14,913 nucleotides of DNA from CAZIKB01 sp964539665. GTDB lineage: Bacteria; Zhuqueibacterota; Zhuqueibacteria; Oceanimicrobiales; Oceanimicrobiaceae. Positions 1 to 5,681 of the stretch are shown in pieces (positions within the stretch are counted from its first letter, which is position 1; each line of letters opens with the position of its first letter). Under the pieces are notes generated by a model. It had not been told where the DNA came from. It did no database searches and worked only from the letters and a program-made list of their open reading frames with translations. The DNA is taken from assembly GCA_964539665.1 (NCBI GenBank), contig CAZIKB010000139.1, positions 1 to 14,913 on the forward strand, in the 5' to 3' direction. Made by a program: the position numbers and the translations under genes.

Positions 1-39
1 TACAAAATACTAAATTAAAAGATTGTATAATGCAATATT

Positions 40-990
40 TTGACACTACGGGTGATGTTGATAGGAGATTTCAATGACTGGGAAATAGGCAAAACAAAGT
101 TGTCACGCCTTAATGAATCATCAATTTACTCCAATATTCTTACGGAATTCACAGCTTCTCCTGGGGACACAATTTATTATAAATATGCATATTCAAAAAT
201 TTCGACAATCATATCAGAGGGCGTACCTAATCTGGCGAAGCCGTATACTGATCATCAGTCTTTTCTTCAGATTAACAAATCAAGGTGTACATTATGTCAT
301 TCAGGCAATCCACAGGCTCATCAAAAATCTAGTCCGGTAAGATATTTCATTTATGGTACAGATAAACTACTTTCGGCGTCGTCTTTTTATCGTCCGGAAA
401 AGATTGTCCTGGTCTATCCGCAGGATGGAAGTACAATATCTAATTCAAAGCCAACTTTCAAATGGAATCCCACACCAAATACTTCAAAATACAAAATTTT
501 TATTTATGATTCTGACGGGCAAGATGTAATAACAGAATTAACGACTGTCTCAGAATTTGTACCGAATGTAACACTTGGCGAAAACAGGTATAACTGGAAT
601 ATTTTTGATTACAACACTTATGGTCTCGTCAGGGCTTCTTCTGAAATGAGGTATTTCACAATTAGCGGTGTTGTGAGTGTAGATACAACGCGCTTAAGTG
701 AGTATGGTCCTAAAACATTCGCCCTGCTGCAGAACTATCCAAATCCCTTTAATCCAACCACCAATTTAACTTATCAGGTACCGGAGAAAAGTCATGTCGT
801 CATTTCCATCTTCAATACAGGTGGCCAGAAAATCATTACGTTAGTAGAGCAAGAGCACGGGCAAGGCCTTTATACTACCTCATGGGATGGTAGTGATAGC
901 AATGGAGAAATGGTTTCTTCAGGTGTATATTTTTATATGATGAAAGCGGCAAACTTTACTGCAACACAAAAACTCTTATTACTTCGATAA
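40..990 (+). CDS. Secreted beta-sandwich protein with type IX secretion C-terminal domain, 5'-truncated
   Basis: The 316-residue product starts directly inside a domain: residues 5-50 (VMLIGDFNDWE ... GDTIYYKYA) resemble a CBM48/AMPK-type carbohydrate-binding E-set. Residues about 121-208 look like a fibronectin-III-like sandwich (PxxGSTISNSKPTFKWNP). Residues 229-316 are a typical FlgD-like/Por-secretion sorting domain: LLQNYPNPFNPTT at its start, GxYTTSWDGxDSNGxxVxSGVYFY, and a basic end (KLLLLR). Such domains direct export through the outer membrane by the type IX system, after a Sec signal peptide. No signal peptide is present. In-frame stops lie just upstream (16-18 and 28-30), and the only starts are TTG 40, GTG 52 and ATG 55, so the 5' part of the gene is probably lost. 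A lone CTLCH (residues 83-87) fits the CxxCH haem c motif but may be chance. The family call for the C-terminus is firm; the N-terminal domain is tentative. Confidence 0.75.
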   Translation: MTLRVMLIGDFNDWEIGKTKLSRLNESSIYSNILTEFTASPGDTIYYKYAYSKISTIISEGVPNLAKPYTDHQSFLQINKSRCTLCHSGNPQAHQKSSPVRYFIYGTDKLLSASSFYRPEKIVLVYPQDGSTISNSKPTFKWNPTPNTSKYKIFIYDSDGQDVITELTTVSEFVPNVTLGENRYNWNIFDYNTYGLVRASSEMRYFTISGVVSVDTTRLSEYGPKTFALLQNYPNPFNPTTNLTYQVPEKSHVVISIFNTGGQKIITLVEQEHGQGLYTTSWDGSDSNGEMVSSGVYFYMMKAANFTATQKLLLLR

Positions 991-1005
991 ATTCAAATTT
1001 GAATT
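990..1005. repeat. 16-bp perfect AT-rich palindrome at the stop codon
   Basis: AATTCAAATTTGAATT is its own reverse complement and overlaps the last base of the preceding stop codon. It has no spacer for a hairpin loop and no following T-run, so it is a weak terminator candidate; a protein-binding site or chance in AT-rich DNA are equally possible. Confidence 0.3.
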
Positions 1006-1026
1006 CAAAGATTTCTTGAAACTTTT

Positions 1027-1031
1027 GGAGG
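1027..1031 (+). promoter_or_regulatory. Shine-Dalgarno GGAGG ahead of a mis-framed start
   Basis: GGAGG sits 5 bases before ATG 1037, ideal spacing, but that ATG reads only 14 codons (MSTWNSTKIAFYTL) to a stop. The frame encoding a signal peptide starts at TTG 1045, 13 bases away, which is too far for good initiation. The site therefore points to a frameshift just after the original start codon. Confidence 0.5.
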
Positions 1032-1044
1032 GATTTATGTCAAC

Positions 1045-1290
1045 TTGGAATTCAACAAAAATTGCTTTTTACACTCTTTAATTATTGTAATTAATCTGAT
1101 ATTTTCTGTTTCTCTTTTAGCACAACCTTCTCACTCCTCGGGCTATTTTGGAACCATTACTATTGATGGAAATCCTGCATCAATTGGAATAGAAATTTTT
1201 GCATGGATAAATGAAGTAAATTACCCGGTAAATTTCGTTGTCACCACAGTGGACGAATATGGAATCATGTCTGCTAATTTTTCAATTTAG
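1045..1290 (+). pseudogene. Remnant of a secreted beta-sandwich protein, truncated and probably frameshifted
   Basis: The 81-residue frame begins with a hydrophobic signal-peptide-like stretch (residues about 7-26, ending SLLAQP). It continues with a short beta-rich segment, GYFGTITIDGNPASIGIEIFAW, of the GTVTIDGxPAxxGTxVxAW type that occurs in repeated extracellular domains of thermophile, archaeal and FCB surface proteins. It stops after about 55 mature residues, shorter than one such domain with its usual partners. The best ribosome-binding site (1027-1031) serves ATG 1037 in another frame, and the oxidoreductase tail begins only 56 bases after the stop. This fits a gene cut by a rearrangement whose far side is the fossil at 1347-1602. 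A genuine short exported protein started at TTG 1045 cannot be excluded. Confidence 0.5.
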
Positions 1291-1346
1291 TTGATGGGAA
1301 AAAAGAAAAACCTAGCAATCATAAATTTTGATAAAATTCCAATTTC

Positions 1347-1602
1347 ATGAAGCTCTATGAAATTGAAAATGGTGAAAGACGAATCACGAAACGGATAGCC
1401 AAACGGAAACCAGTTGAAGAATATCTCAAATATCAGGCACGATATAAGCATATTTTGCAGGACGAGGAGATGCTCGAAAAAGTGAGGGGGGATGTTGAAT
1501 AAACTTAACCTCCCGAAGGTTCCAAACCGTTGGAAGGTTCTTTGGGTTAAGTATCTCAATACGCAAAAGCAAAAAGCCGCGCAACTGCAGATGAAGAAAT
1601 AA
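1347..1602 (+). pseudogene. Fossil C-terminal end of a 2-oxoacid:ferredoxin oxidoreductase beta subunit (porB-like)
   Basis: From ATG 1347 the frame reads MKLYEIENGERRIT, then KRKPVEEYLKYQARYKHI, then LQDEEMLEKVRGDVE and a stop at 1500. This resembles the extreme C-terminus of pyruvate:ferredoxin oxidoreductase beta chains (LYEIENGxxxIT ... PVEEYLKxQGRFKHL). The +1 frame then continues as NRWKVLWVKYLNTQKQK and ends QLQMKK at 1602, which suits the family's final 'xRWexLlk' helix. About 25 bases (1500-1524), containing AACCTCCCGAAGGTT, sit between the two parts and break the frame, so a short repeat seems to have inserted into the tail. The catalytic TPP-binding body is absent upstream, where frame 1332-1334 is a stop. 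A diverged second copy lies at 10024-10096. The family assignment rests on about 60 residues. Confidence 0.55.
1507..1539. repeat. Degenerate copy of the AACCTCCCGAAGGTT palindromic element
   Basis: Left arm AACCTCCCGAAGGTT (1507-1521) faces AACCGTTGGAAGGTT (1525-1539); the arms pair imperfectly across a 3-base gap. The left arm is identical to the left arm of the perfect palindrome at 10097-10129, and both follow the same oxidoreductase tail. It looks like a small dispersed palindromic repeat family, here partly decayed. Confidence 0.6.
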
Positions 1603-1630
1603 AAATTGTTGAGTAAAAACCATAAATATC

Positions 1631-1661
1631 TTGACAAATTTAAAATTAAATCTTAAATTTG
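1631..1661 (+). promoter_or_regulatory. Candidate promoter with embedded inverted repeat for the DUF4143 ATPase
   Basis: TTGACA (1631-1636) is followed after 17 bases by TAAATT (1654-1659), a sigma-70-like pair. The same bases read as the Bacteroidota-type box TAAATTTG (1654-1661, consensus TAnnTTTG) with TTG 20 bases upstream. An inverted repeat AAATTTAA (1636-1643) / TTAAATTT (1653-1660) with a 9-base spacer spans the interval and could be an operator. The start codon at 1666 lies only 4 bases beyond the box, so transcription starting at the usual distance would give a nearly leaderless mRNA. No Shine-Dalgarno sequence is visible. Confidence 0.45.
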
Positions 1662-1665
1662 CAGC

Positions 1666-2865
1666 ATGAATTATATTGACCGAGTCATTTCAGCTAAATT
1701 CCAGCAGGCGCTCAGGAGTTTCCCGACGCTTTTATTAACCGGCCCGCGCCAATCTGGTAAAACGACATTTTTAAAACAGGAAATCGTGCCGCAGGGATTT
1801 AAGATTCTGTTTCTCGATGACCCTGCTACGCGGAGCTTCGCAAAAGAAGATCCTGTTGGATTTATCAACGCCTGGCGGCCGCCGGTTATCTTCGATGAAA
1901 TTCAATATGTGCCTGAAATACTACCTGTGATCAAAGGTAAAATTGATGAAAATCGCCAGGCAGGCCAGTGGATAATTACCGGTTCGCAGCAATTTCAGCT
2001 CATGCAAAACGTGACAGAGTCACTGGCCGGAAGAGTCGCACTTTTAACGTTGCTGCCTTTTTCCGCATCGGAATCGTTCAAAGTCAATTCAGGCATGCGT
2101 GCAGAAGAATGGACTTTTACCGGTGGCTACCCCGAAGTTGTTCTTGGTGAGCAAGGGCAGCAAAACTTGTGGATGAACAGTTATCTGCAAACCTATCTGG
2201 AGAGGGATGTCAGAAATTTGCGTCAGGTTGGCGACTTGCACCAGTTTGAATTGTTTTTGCGCGCCATCGCTGCCAGGTCATCACAGGTGTTGAATTACTC
2301 GGAGATCAGTAGAGACATTGGCGTTACGGTGCCAACGGCAAAACAGTGGATCTCGATTCTCGAGGCAAGTTACACCATTTTCTTGCTGCCTGCTTATTTT
2401 AGAAATTTGGGTAAACGTTTAATCAAAGCCCCTAAAATATATTTTCTCGATACCGGCTTAATGTCTGCGCTGCTGGGCTATAGAAACGGACAAGAAATTT
2501 TCAATGGGCCTTTAGCCGGAGCTTTTTTTGAAACCGCGGTGGTCTCTGAATTGGTGAAATTGTTTTACCACTCGGGAATGCCGCCGGCGATGTACTATTG
2601 GCGCACCCGAGACGGGCACGAAGTAGATGTGCTCATCGAACACAATGGCAGACTCCTCCCAATTGAAATCAAAAGTACGGCAACTCCAACATCAGTTCAT
2701 TTGCAAAGTATAAGACGTTTGCAACAAATTGTTGGTGAAACCGCTGCGGAACAAGCGGTTCTGATTTGCCGGGTTGAAAAGGAAACGCCAATGGCCCACA
2801 ATTCAGTCGCCCTGCCCTGGGATCAGGTCGAGGCGTATTTGAGGTCCGGTGATGTTGTAATTTAA
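1666..2865 (+). CDS. AAA family ATPase with DUF4143 domain (AAA_14)
   Basis: The 399-residue protein has the standard two-domain layout of the AAA_14/DUF4143 family. The N-terminal P-loop ATPase has Walker A GPRQSGKT (residues 26-33), Walker B VIFDEIQ (74-80) and a sensor-like IITGSQQ (103-109). YLQTYLERDVRNL (173-185) opens the DUF4143 part, which has a winged-helix-like segment (about 205-240) and ends in a restriction-endonuclease-like fold: FFETAVVSEL (288-297), YWRTRDGHEVDVLIE (311-325) and LPIEIKS (331-337). D321, E334 and K336 match a PD-(D/E)XK core. Length is normal and the gene looks intact. Family members are scattered, often horizontally acquired, and their role is not settled; DNA binding or cleavage is inferred from the fold. 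The gene has its own candidate promoter just upstream and is visibly less AT-rich than the gene after it. Confidence 0.92.
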   Translation: MNYIDRVISAKFQQALRSFPTLLLTGPRQSGKTTFLKQEIVPQGFKILFLDDPATRSFAKEDPVGFINAWRPPVIFDEIQYVPEILPVIKGKIDENRQAGQWIITGSQQFQLMQNVTESLAGRVALLTLLPFSASESFKVNSGMRAEEWTFTGGYPEVVLGEQGQQNLWMNSYLQTYLERDVRNLRQVGDLHQFELFLRAIAARSSQVLNYSEISRDIGVTVPTAKQWISILEASYTIFLLPAYFRNLGKRLIKAPKIYFLDTGLMSALLGYRNGQEIFNGPLAGAFFETAVVSELVKLFYHSGMPPAMYYWRTRDGHEVDVLIEHNGRLLPIEIKSTATPTSVHLQSIRRLQQIVGETAAEQAVLICRVEKETPMAHNSVALPWDQVEAYLRSGDVVI

Positions 2866-2883
2866 ATCGGGAGGATAAACACA

Positions 2884-2943
2884 ATGAATATACGCAAACG
2901 TTATGCGTCATGCGAAAAAAGTGAAACTGGACAAATTAACTAA
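2884..2943 (+). CDS. Possible 19-codon leader peptide with strong ribosome-binding site
   Basis: ATG 2884 follows GGGAGGA (2869-2875) by 8 bases, the best Shine-Dalgarno sequence in this part of the window, and reads MNIRKRYASCEKSETGQIN before TAA. The peptide is basic at its start and has no recognised family. It lies between the DUF4143 ATPase and the AAA_13 gene. It could be a leader ORF, the stub of a gene replaced by the AAA_13 unit (the AAACGTTA motif lies inside it), or chance. Confidence 0.25.
   Translation: MNIRKRYASCEKSETGQIN
2896..2903. repeat. AAACGTTA motif, upstream boundary of the AAA_13 unit
   Basis: AAACGTTA followed by TGCGTCATGCGAAAAAAG resembles the motif at 5352-5359, AAACGTTA followed by CCAGCAAGCATAAAGAG. 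The pair brackets the AAA_13 gene. GTTATGC loosely resembles an integron R' box (GTTRRRY). No hairpin is visible immediately before this copy. Confidence 0.3.
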
Positions 2944-2945
2944 CT

Positions 2946-2955
2946 AGCACGTGCT
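2946..2955. repeat. 10-bp perfect palindrome AGCACGTGCT
   Basis: A self-complementary 10-mer lies 3 to 12 bases before the 13-codon ORF that leads into the AAA_13 gene. It could be an operator half or chance; nothing else supports a function. Confidence 0.2.
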
Positions 2956-2957
2956 TT

Positions 2958-2999
2958 ATGTCTAATTCCAATGAAAATGAAAAAGAAGTAGAAGTATGA
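2958..2999 (+). CDS. Possible 13-codon ORF coupled to the AAA_13 start
   Basis: ATG 2958 reads MSNSNENEKEVEV and its TGA (2997-2999) overlaps the ATG at 2996 in an ATGA arrangement, which would allow translational coupling to the ATPase. No convincing ribosome-binding site precedes it. It may be an uORF, the tail of a lost gene, or chance. Confidence 0.25.
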   Translation: MSNSNENEKEVEV

Positions 3000-5275
3000 T
3001 AAAGAAGATTTCAAAACTCAAACACTTTGGCATCTTTCAAAACTTCTCTTGGGGAGCATTGGATGATTTCAAAGACAAGAACCTTATTTATGGTTGGAAT
3101 TATTCAGGTAAAACAACACTCTCTAAGCTTTTTCAGCTTCTAGAGTTTAAAGACAAAACAAAATATTATAATGGTTCAGAGTTTGAACTTTCAGTAGATG
3201 ATAACGGAAACAGTCATAAATACACACAGGATACATTAGTGTCTTTTCCGTATCAAGTCAAAGTTTTCAACACCGAATACATCAAACGCATCTTTACTTG
3301 GGATGAACCAAAATCTGATTTTCCAGCTATTTCATTCTACCTTGGCGATCCTGCGGGAAATTTAAAGACGCAGATTAGCGAATTAGACAAGAAAAATGAA
3401 CGATTAGTAAACATAAGAGACAATCGCTATCAGAACTATATCAAAACATTTGAAGAGTATAACAAAGCCAATGGAAAATTCAGTGAGAAAGCTAAAGAAA
3501 TTCGAGACAACTATCTTCCAGGTCTATTTGACCAAAACAATCATAATAAATCTCATGTAAAAAATATTGCTGACAAAATAAAAAACAACCTTCCTAATTT
3601 TGTTTTAACACCATCGGATAGAGATAGGGTTAAAGGAGAGGCTACAGCCGTTAAGAAATATGCCCCTCAGCCAGTATCATTGCGTTTTACCGAAAACCTT
3701 GAGGAGTTCGTTGAGGAAGTAAAACATATCTTAGAAGATACCGCCCTTAAGGCTGTTTCATTTCCTGAATTAGATGAAGATGAACCGTTATTCAATTGGG
3801 TCCAAACAGGTATAAAGCTTCATGAGGACGCAGCGGATTGTAAATTTTGCACCAAAACATTACCTGAAAATCGCATTAGTGATTTAAACACTTATTACTC
3901 AATAAAGCTTCAAGAAATTCAGCAAGCAATTAAAGATATTCAAATTAAAATCACTGCCGAAAAAGATCTCTTAAAGACAAAGTTTACTAACAAGAAAGAC
4001 TTAGCAGAAACTTTTCAAAAGGAATTCCAGAAAGGTATTAATTCATTTAATGAAACAACAAAGAAATACAAATCGCAGTTAAGTATACTCGAAAAGGACT
4101 TAAAGCGAAAAGGGACAGAAATCTTTAATTCTATTGATTCAAGTTCTGTCGAATTGATTTCGTTTTGTGATGATTTTGAAATCATCGAAAAGGCCATTAA
4201 GGAACACAATAAATGGTTAACTGATTTTGATGACAGAAAACAAAAAGCCATTGAAAAAATACTTAACCATTATATAGCGGAATACTTAACTGCTGAAAAT
4301 TACATTCAAAAGGAATCTTCAAAAAATTCTGCTCTAATAACAATTGAAATAATTAACTCAAGCATTTCTACTAATGAAAGCAAGATAGAGCAATTTCAGG
4401 CTCAGCTAAGTGATAAGGTTAAGGGACAATCAGAACTGAACAAGAGTTTAGAAATACTCCTGCACAGAGATGACATCAAAATCGAAATTAGAGATGATAA
4501 GTTTACTCTTGAAAGAAGTGGACATCCAGCAACCGATTTAAGCGAAGGAGAAAAATCGGCAATAGCCTTTTCCTACTTTTTAACGGAACTAAAAGCCTTG
4601 CGAGATGATGACCCACCTAAATTGCCAAATACAATTGTTTGCTTTGACGATCCTGTTTCAAGTCTAGACAGCAACCACATTTTTCAGGTTAGATCGTTAC
4701 TTCAAAGATTCTTTGAAGTAGAAGATTTCAAGCAACTGTTTGTGTCAACACATAATTTTGAGTTTTTCTCTTTAATGTACGACTCTGGAATTTTTAGCAA
4801 AACTAAAAAAGAAGTTAACCGTCCTCTATATTTTATTAAACGAGATGCTAATCAAAAGGCAAGCATTGAGAAACTACCAAAAGTTTTTAGCGAATATAAG
4901 TCTGAATATGTCGGCATTTTTCATATTCTTAAAGACTATAATGAAAGCCAAGATAAAGCAAATTTCCCTTATGCTTTACTTATTCCAAATGCGTTAAGGC
5001 GATTCTTGGAGTTATACACAGCCATGAAATATCCGACCAGTTTTGAGTCGATTGACAAAAGAATGACGGAAGTATTTACTATTGATGATAAGCCTTCTCA
5101 TAATGTTAAATTGTTGCATTGGTTTTCTCATGCGCACCAATTTGAAAAAGTACAACAACATGATGATAAAATCCTTCAAATTGAAGATGCCGTTAAAGAC
5201 TTAATGGAACATATTGAAAAAGAAGATGAACTGCATTGGAAAGGATTAAATGGATTATATCCGCCGCTTGAGTAA
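2996..5275 (+). CDS. AAA_13 coiled-coil ATPase, RloC/PrrC-like candidate defence nuclease
   Basis: This 759-residue ABC/SMC-type ATPase has a split head. Walker A is GWNYSGKT (residues 33-40); the C-terminal half carries signature LSEGEKS (515-521), Walker B TIVCFDDP (546-553), D-loop SSLD (555-558) and switch histidine H586 in STHNF. Between them lie long charged helices, with CKFC (C282/C285) as a possible zinc-hook-like pair, although it is off-centre. YGWNYSGKTTLSKLF and NTEYIKRIF are typical of AAA_13, the family of the anticodon nuclease RloC. After the ATPase, about 150 residues include R668-x3-E672 (NALRRFLELY) and SH at 711-712 (FSHAH); arginine, glutamate and histidine are the catalytic residues of PrrC. 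These positions are conserved widely in AAA_13, so tRNA cleavage is an inference. The gene is AT-rich compared with the DUF4143 gene, has only a weak ribosome-binding site, and is followed by a strong hairpin. Other toxic-effector or repair ATPase roles are possible. Confidence 0.85.
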   Translation: MIKKISKLKHFGIFQNFSWGALDDFKDKNLIYGWNYSGKTTLSKLFQLLEFKDKTKYYNGSEFELSVDDNGNSHKYTQDTLVSFPYQVKVFNTEYIKRIFTWDEPKSDFPAISFYLGDPAGNLKTQISELDKKNERLVNIRDNRYQNYIKTFEEYNKANGKFSEKAKEIRDNYLPGLFDQNNHNKSHVKNIADKIKNNLPNFVLTPSDRDRVKGEATAVKKYAPQPVSLRFTENLEEFVEEVKHILEDTALKAVSFPELDEDEPLFNWVQTGIKLHEDAADCKFCTKTLPENRISDLNTYYSIKLQEIQQAIKDIQIKITAEKDLLKTKFTNKKDLAETFQKEFQKGINSFNETTKKYKSQLSILEKDLKRKGTEIFNSIDSSSVELISFCDDFEIIEKAIKEHNKWLTDFDDRKQKAIEKILNHYIAEYLTAENYIQKESSKNSALITIEIINSSISTNESKIEQFQAQLSDKVKGQSELNKSLEILLHRDDIKIEIRDDKFTLERSGHPATDLSEGEKSAIAFSYFLTELKALRDDDPPKLPNTIVCFDDPVSSLDSNHIFQVRSLLQRFFEVEDFKQLFVSTHNFEFFSLMYDSGIFSKTKKEVNRPLYFIKRDANQKASIEKLPKVFSEYKSEYVGIFHILKDYNESQDKANFPYALLIPNALRRFLELYTAMKYPTSFESIDKRMTEVFTIDDKPSHNVKLLHWFSHAHQFEKVQQHDDKILQIEDAVKDLMEHIEKEDELHWKGLNGLYPPLE

Positions 5276-5311
5276 AGAATGATAAAGTACGAATCCACAA
5301 CAATGTGAATA

Positions 5312-5343
5312 GGTCATTGCCACCCCGTGGGGTGGCAATGACC
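5312..5343. terminator. Perfect 15-bp inverted repeat after the AAA_13 gene
   Basis: GGTCATTGCCACCCC (5312-5326) and its exact complement GGGGTGGCAATGACC (5329-5343) are separated by GT. The flanks GTGAATA and AATACAC extend the pairing imperfectly. There is no T-run on the + side, so it is not a classical intrinsic terminator. It lies 36 bases after the AAA_13 stop and could end that transcript, stabilise its 3' end, or be the stem of an attC-like recombination site, since AAACGTTA follows 8 bases later. Confidence 0.6.
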
Positions 5344-5351
5344 AATACACT

Positions 5352-5359
5352 AAACGTTA
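5352..5359. repeat. AAACGTTA motif, downstream boundary of the AAA_13 unit
   Basis: This second AAACGTTA lies just after the hairpin and exactly 2456 bases from the copy at 2896-2903. GTTACCA is a poor match to the integron R' consensus GTTRRRY. The order hairpin, motif, short spacer, start codon of the next gene is the one seen at gene-cassette junctions; that is the only reason to name it. Confidence 0.3.
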
Positions 5360-5378
5360 CCAGCAAGCATAAAGAGAC

Positions 5379-5681
5379 ATGGATACAGGAGACTTATCAG
5401 AAGAAGCATATCTTGCAATAATGATTGAAGCAGAACGATTTAATCATGATTTGACATTACAATTTGGATTGCTTTCATATCACTGTAAAGATGAAGATGA
5501 TTTTATTGAAAAATCAATTCTGCTTATTGAGGATATGAAAAACTATGATGAAATAGATTTTGATGATATGTTTTTTGGGAACCCACCTCAAAAATTAGAA
5601 TTTCATAAAACTCTTGAGAAATTTTTAAGGAACATTGGAGAATTAAAAACAATTTCAACAGAAAAGAGAAACTACAAATGA
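5379..5681 (+). CDS. Small acidic protein of unknown function, coupled to sbcD
   Basis: This 100-residue acidic, probably alpha-helical protein (LSEEAYLAIMIEAERFNHD, then DEDDFIEKS, then DEIDFDDMFFGNPP) has no signal peptide or membrane segment. I do not recognise a named family; it reads like a conserved hypothetical, with aromatic, acidic and NPP motifs that look constrained. C-terminal residues become basic (STEKRNYK). Its TGA overlaps the sbcD ATG by 4 bases (ATGA at 5678-5681), so translation of sbcD probably depends on it. That links it to the SbcCD nuclease as a possible accessory, adaptor or regulator. The upstream AAAGAG is a weak ribosome-binding site, and the gene is more AT-rich than sbcD. 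The start at 5379 is the first ATG after the hairpin. Confidence 0.75.
   Translation: MDTGDLSEEAYLAIMIEAERFNHDLTLQFGLLSYHCKDEDDFIEKSILLIEDMKNYDEIDFDDMFFGNPPQKLEFHKTLEKFLRNIGELKTISTEKRNYK

Noticed and set aside
286..300. Multihaem cytochrome c in the first gene
   Set aside because: Only one CxxCH is present, with no signal peptide and no further haem motifs, so a cytochrome call is not supported.
1287..1637. Minus-strand 116-codon frame over the oxidoreductase fossil and promoter
   Set aside because: It is rich in Phe and Leu, typical of the complement of Lys/Glu-rich coding sequence, has no recognisable domain, and overlaps a much better supported plus-strand fossil.
3839..3850. AAA_13 protein as a second SbcC/Rad50
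   Set aside because: CKFC lies at residue 282 of 759, well off centre, and the Walker A and C-terminal extension are of the AAA_13/RloC type, with no SbcD-like partner directly adjacent.
5312..5343. CRISPR repeat or array
   Set aside because: The palindrome occurs only once in the window and no spaced direct repeats accompany it.
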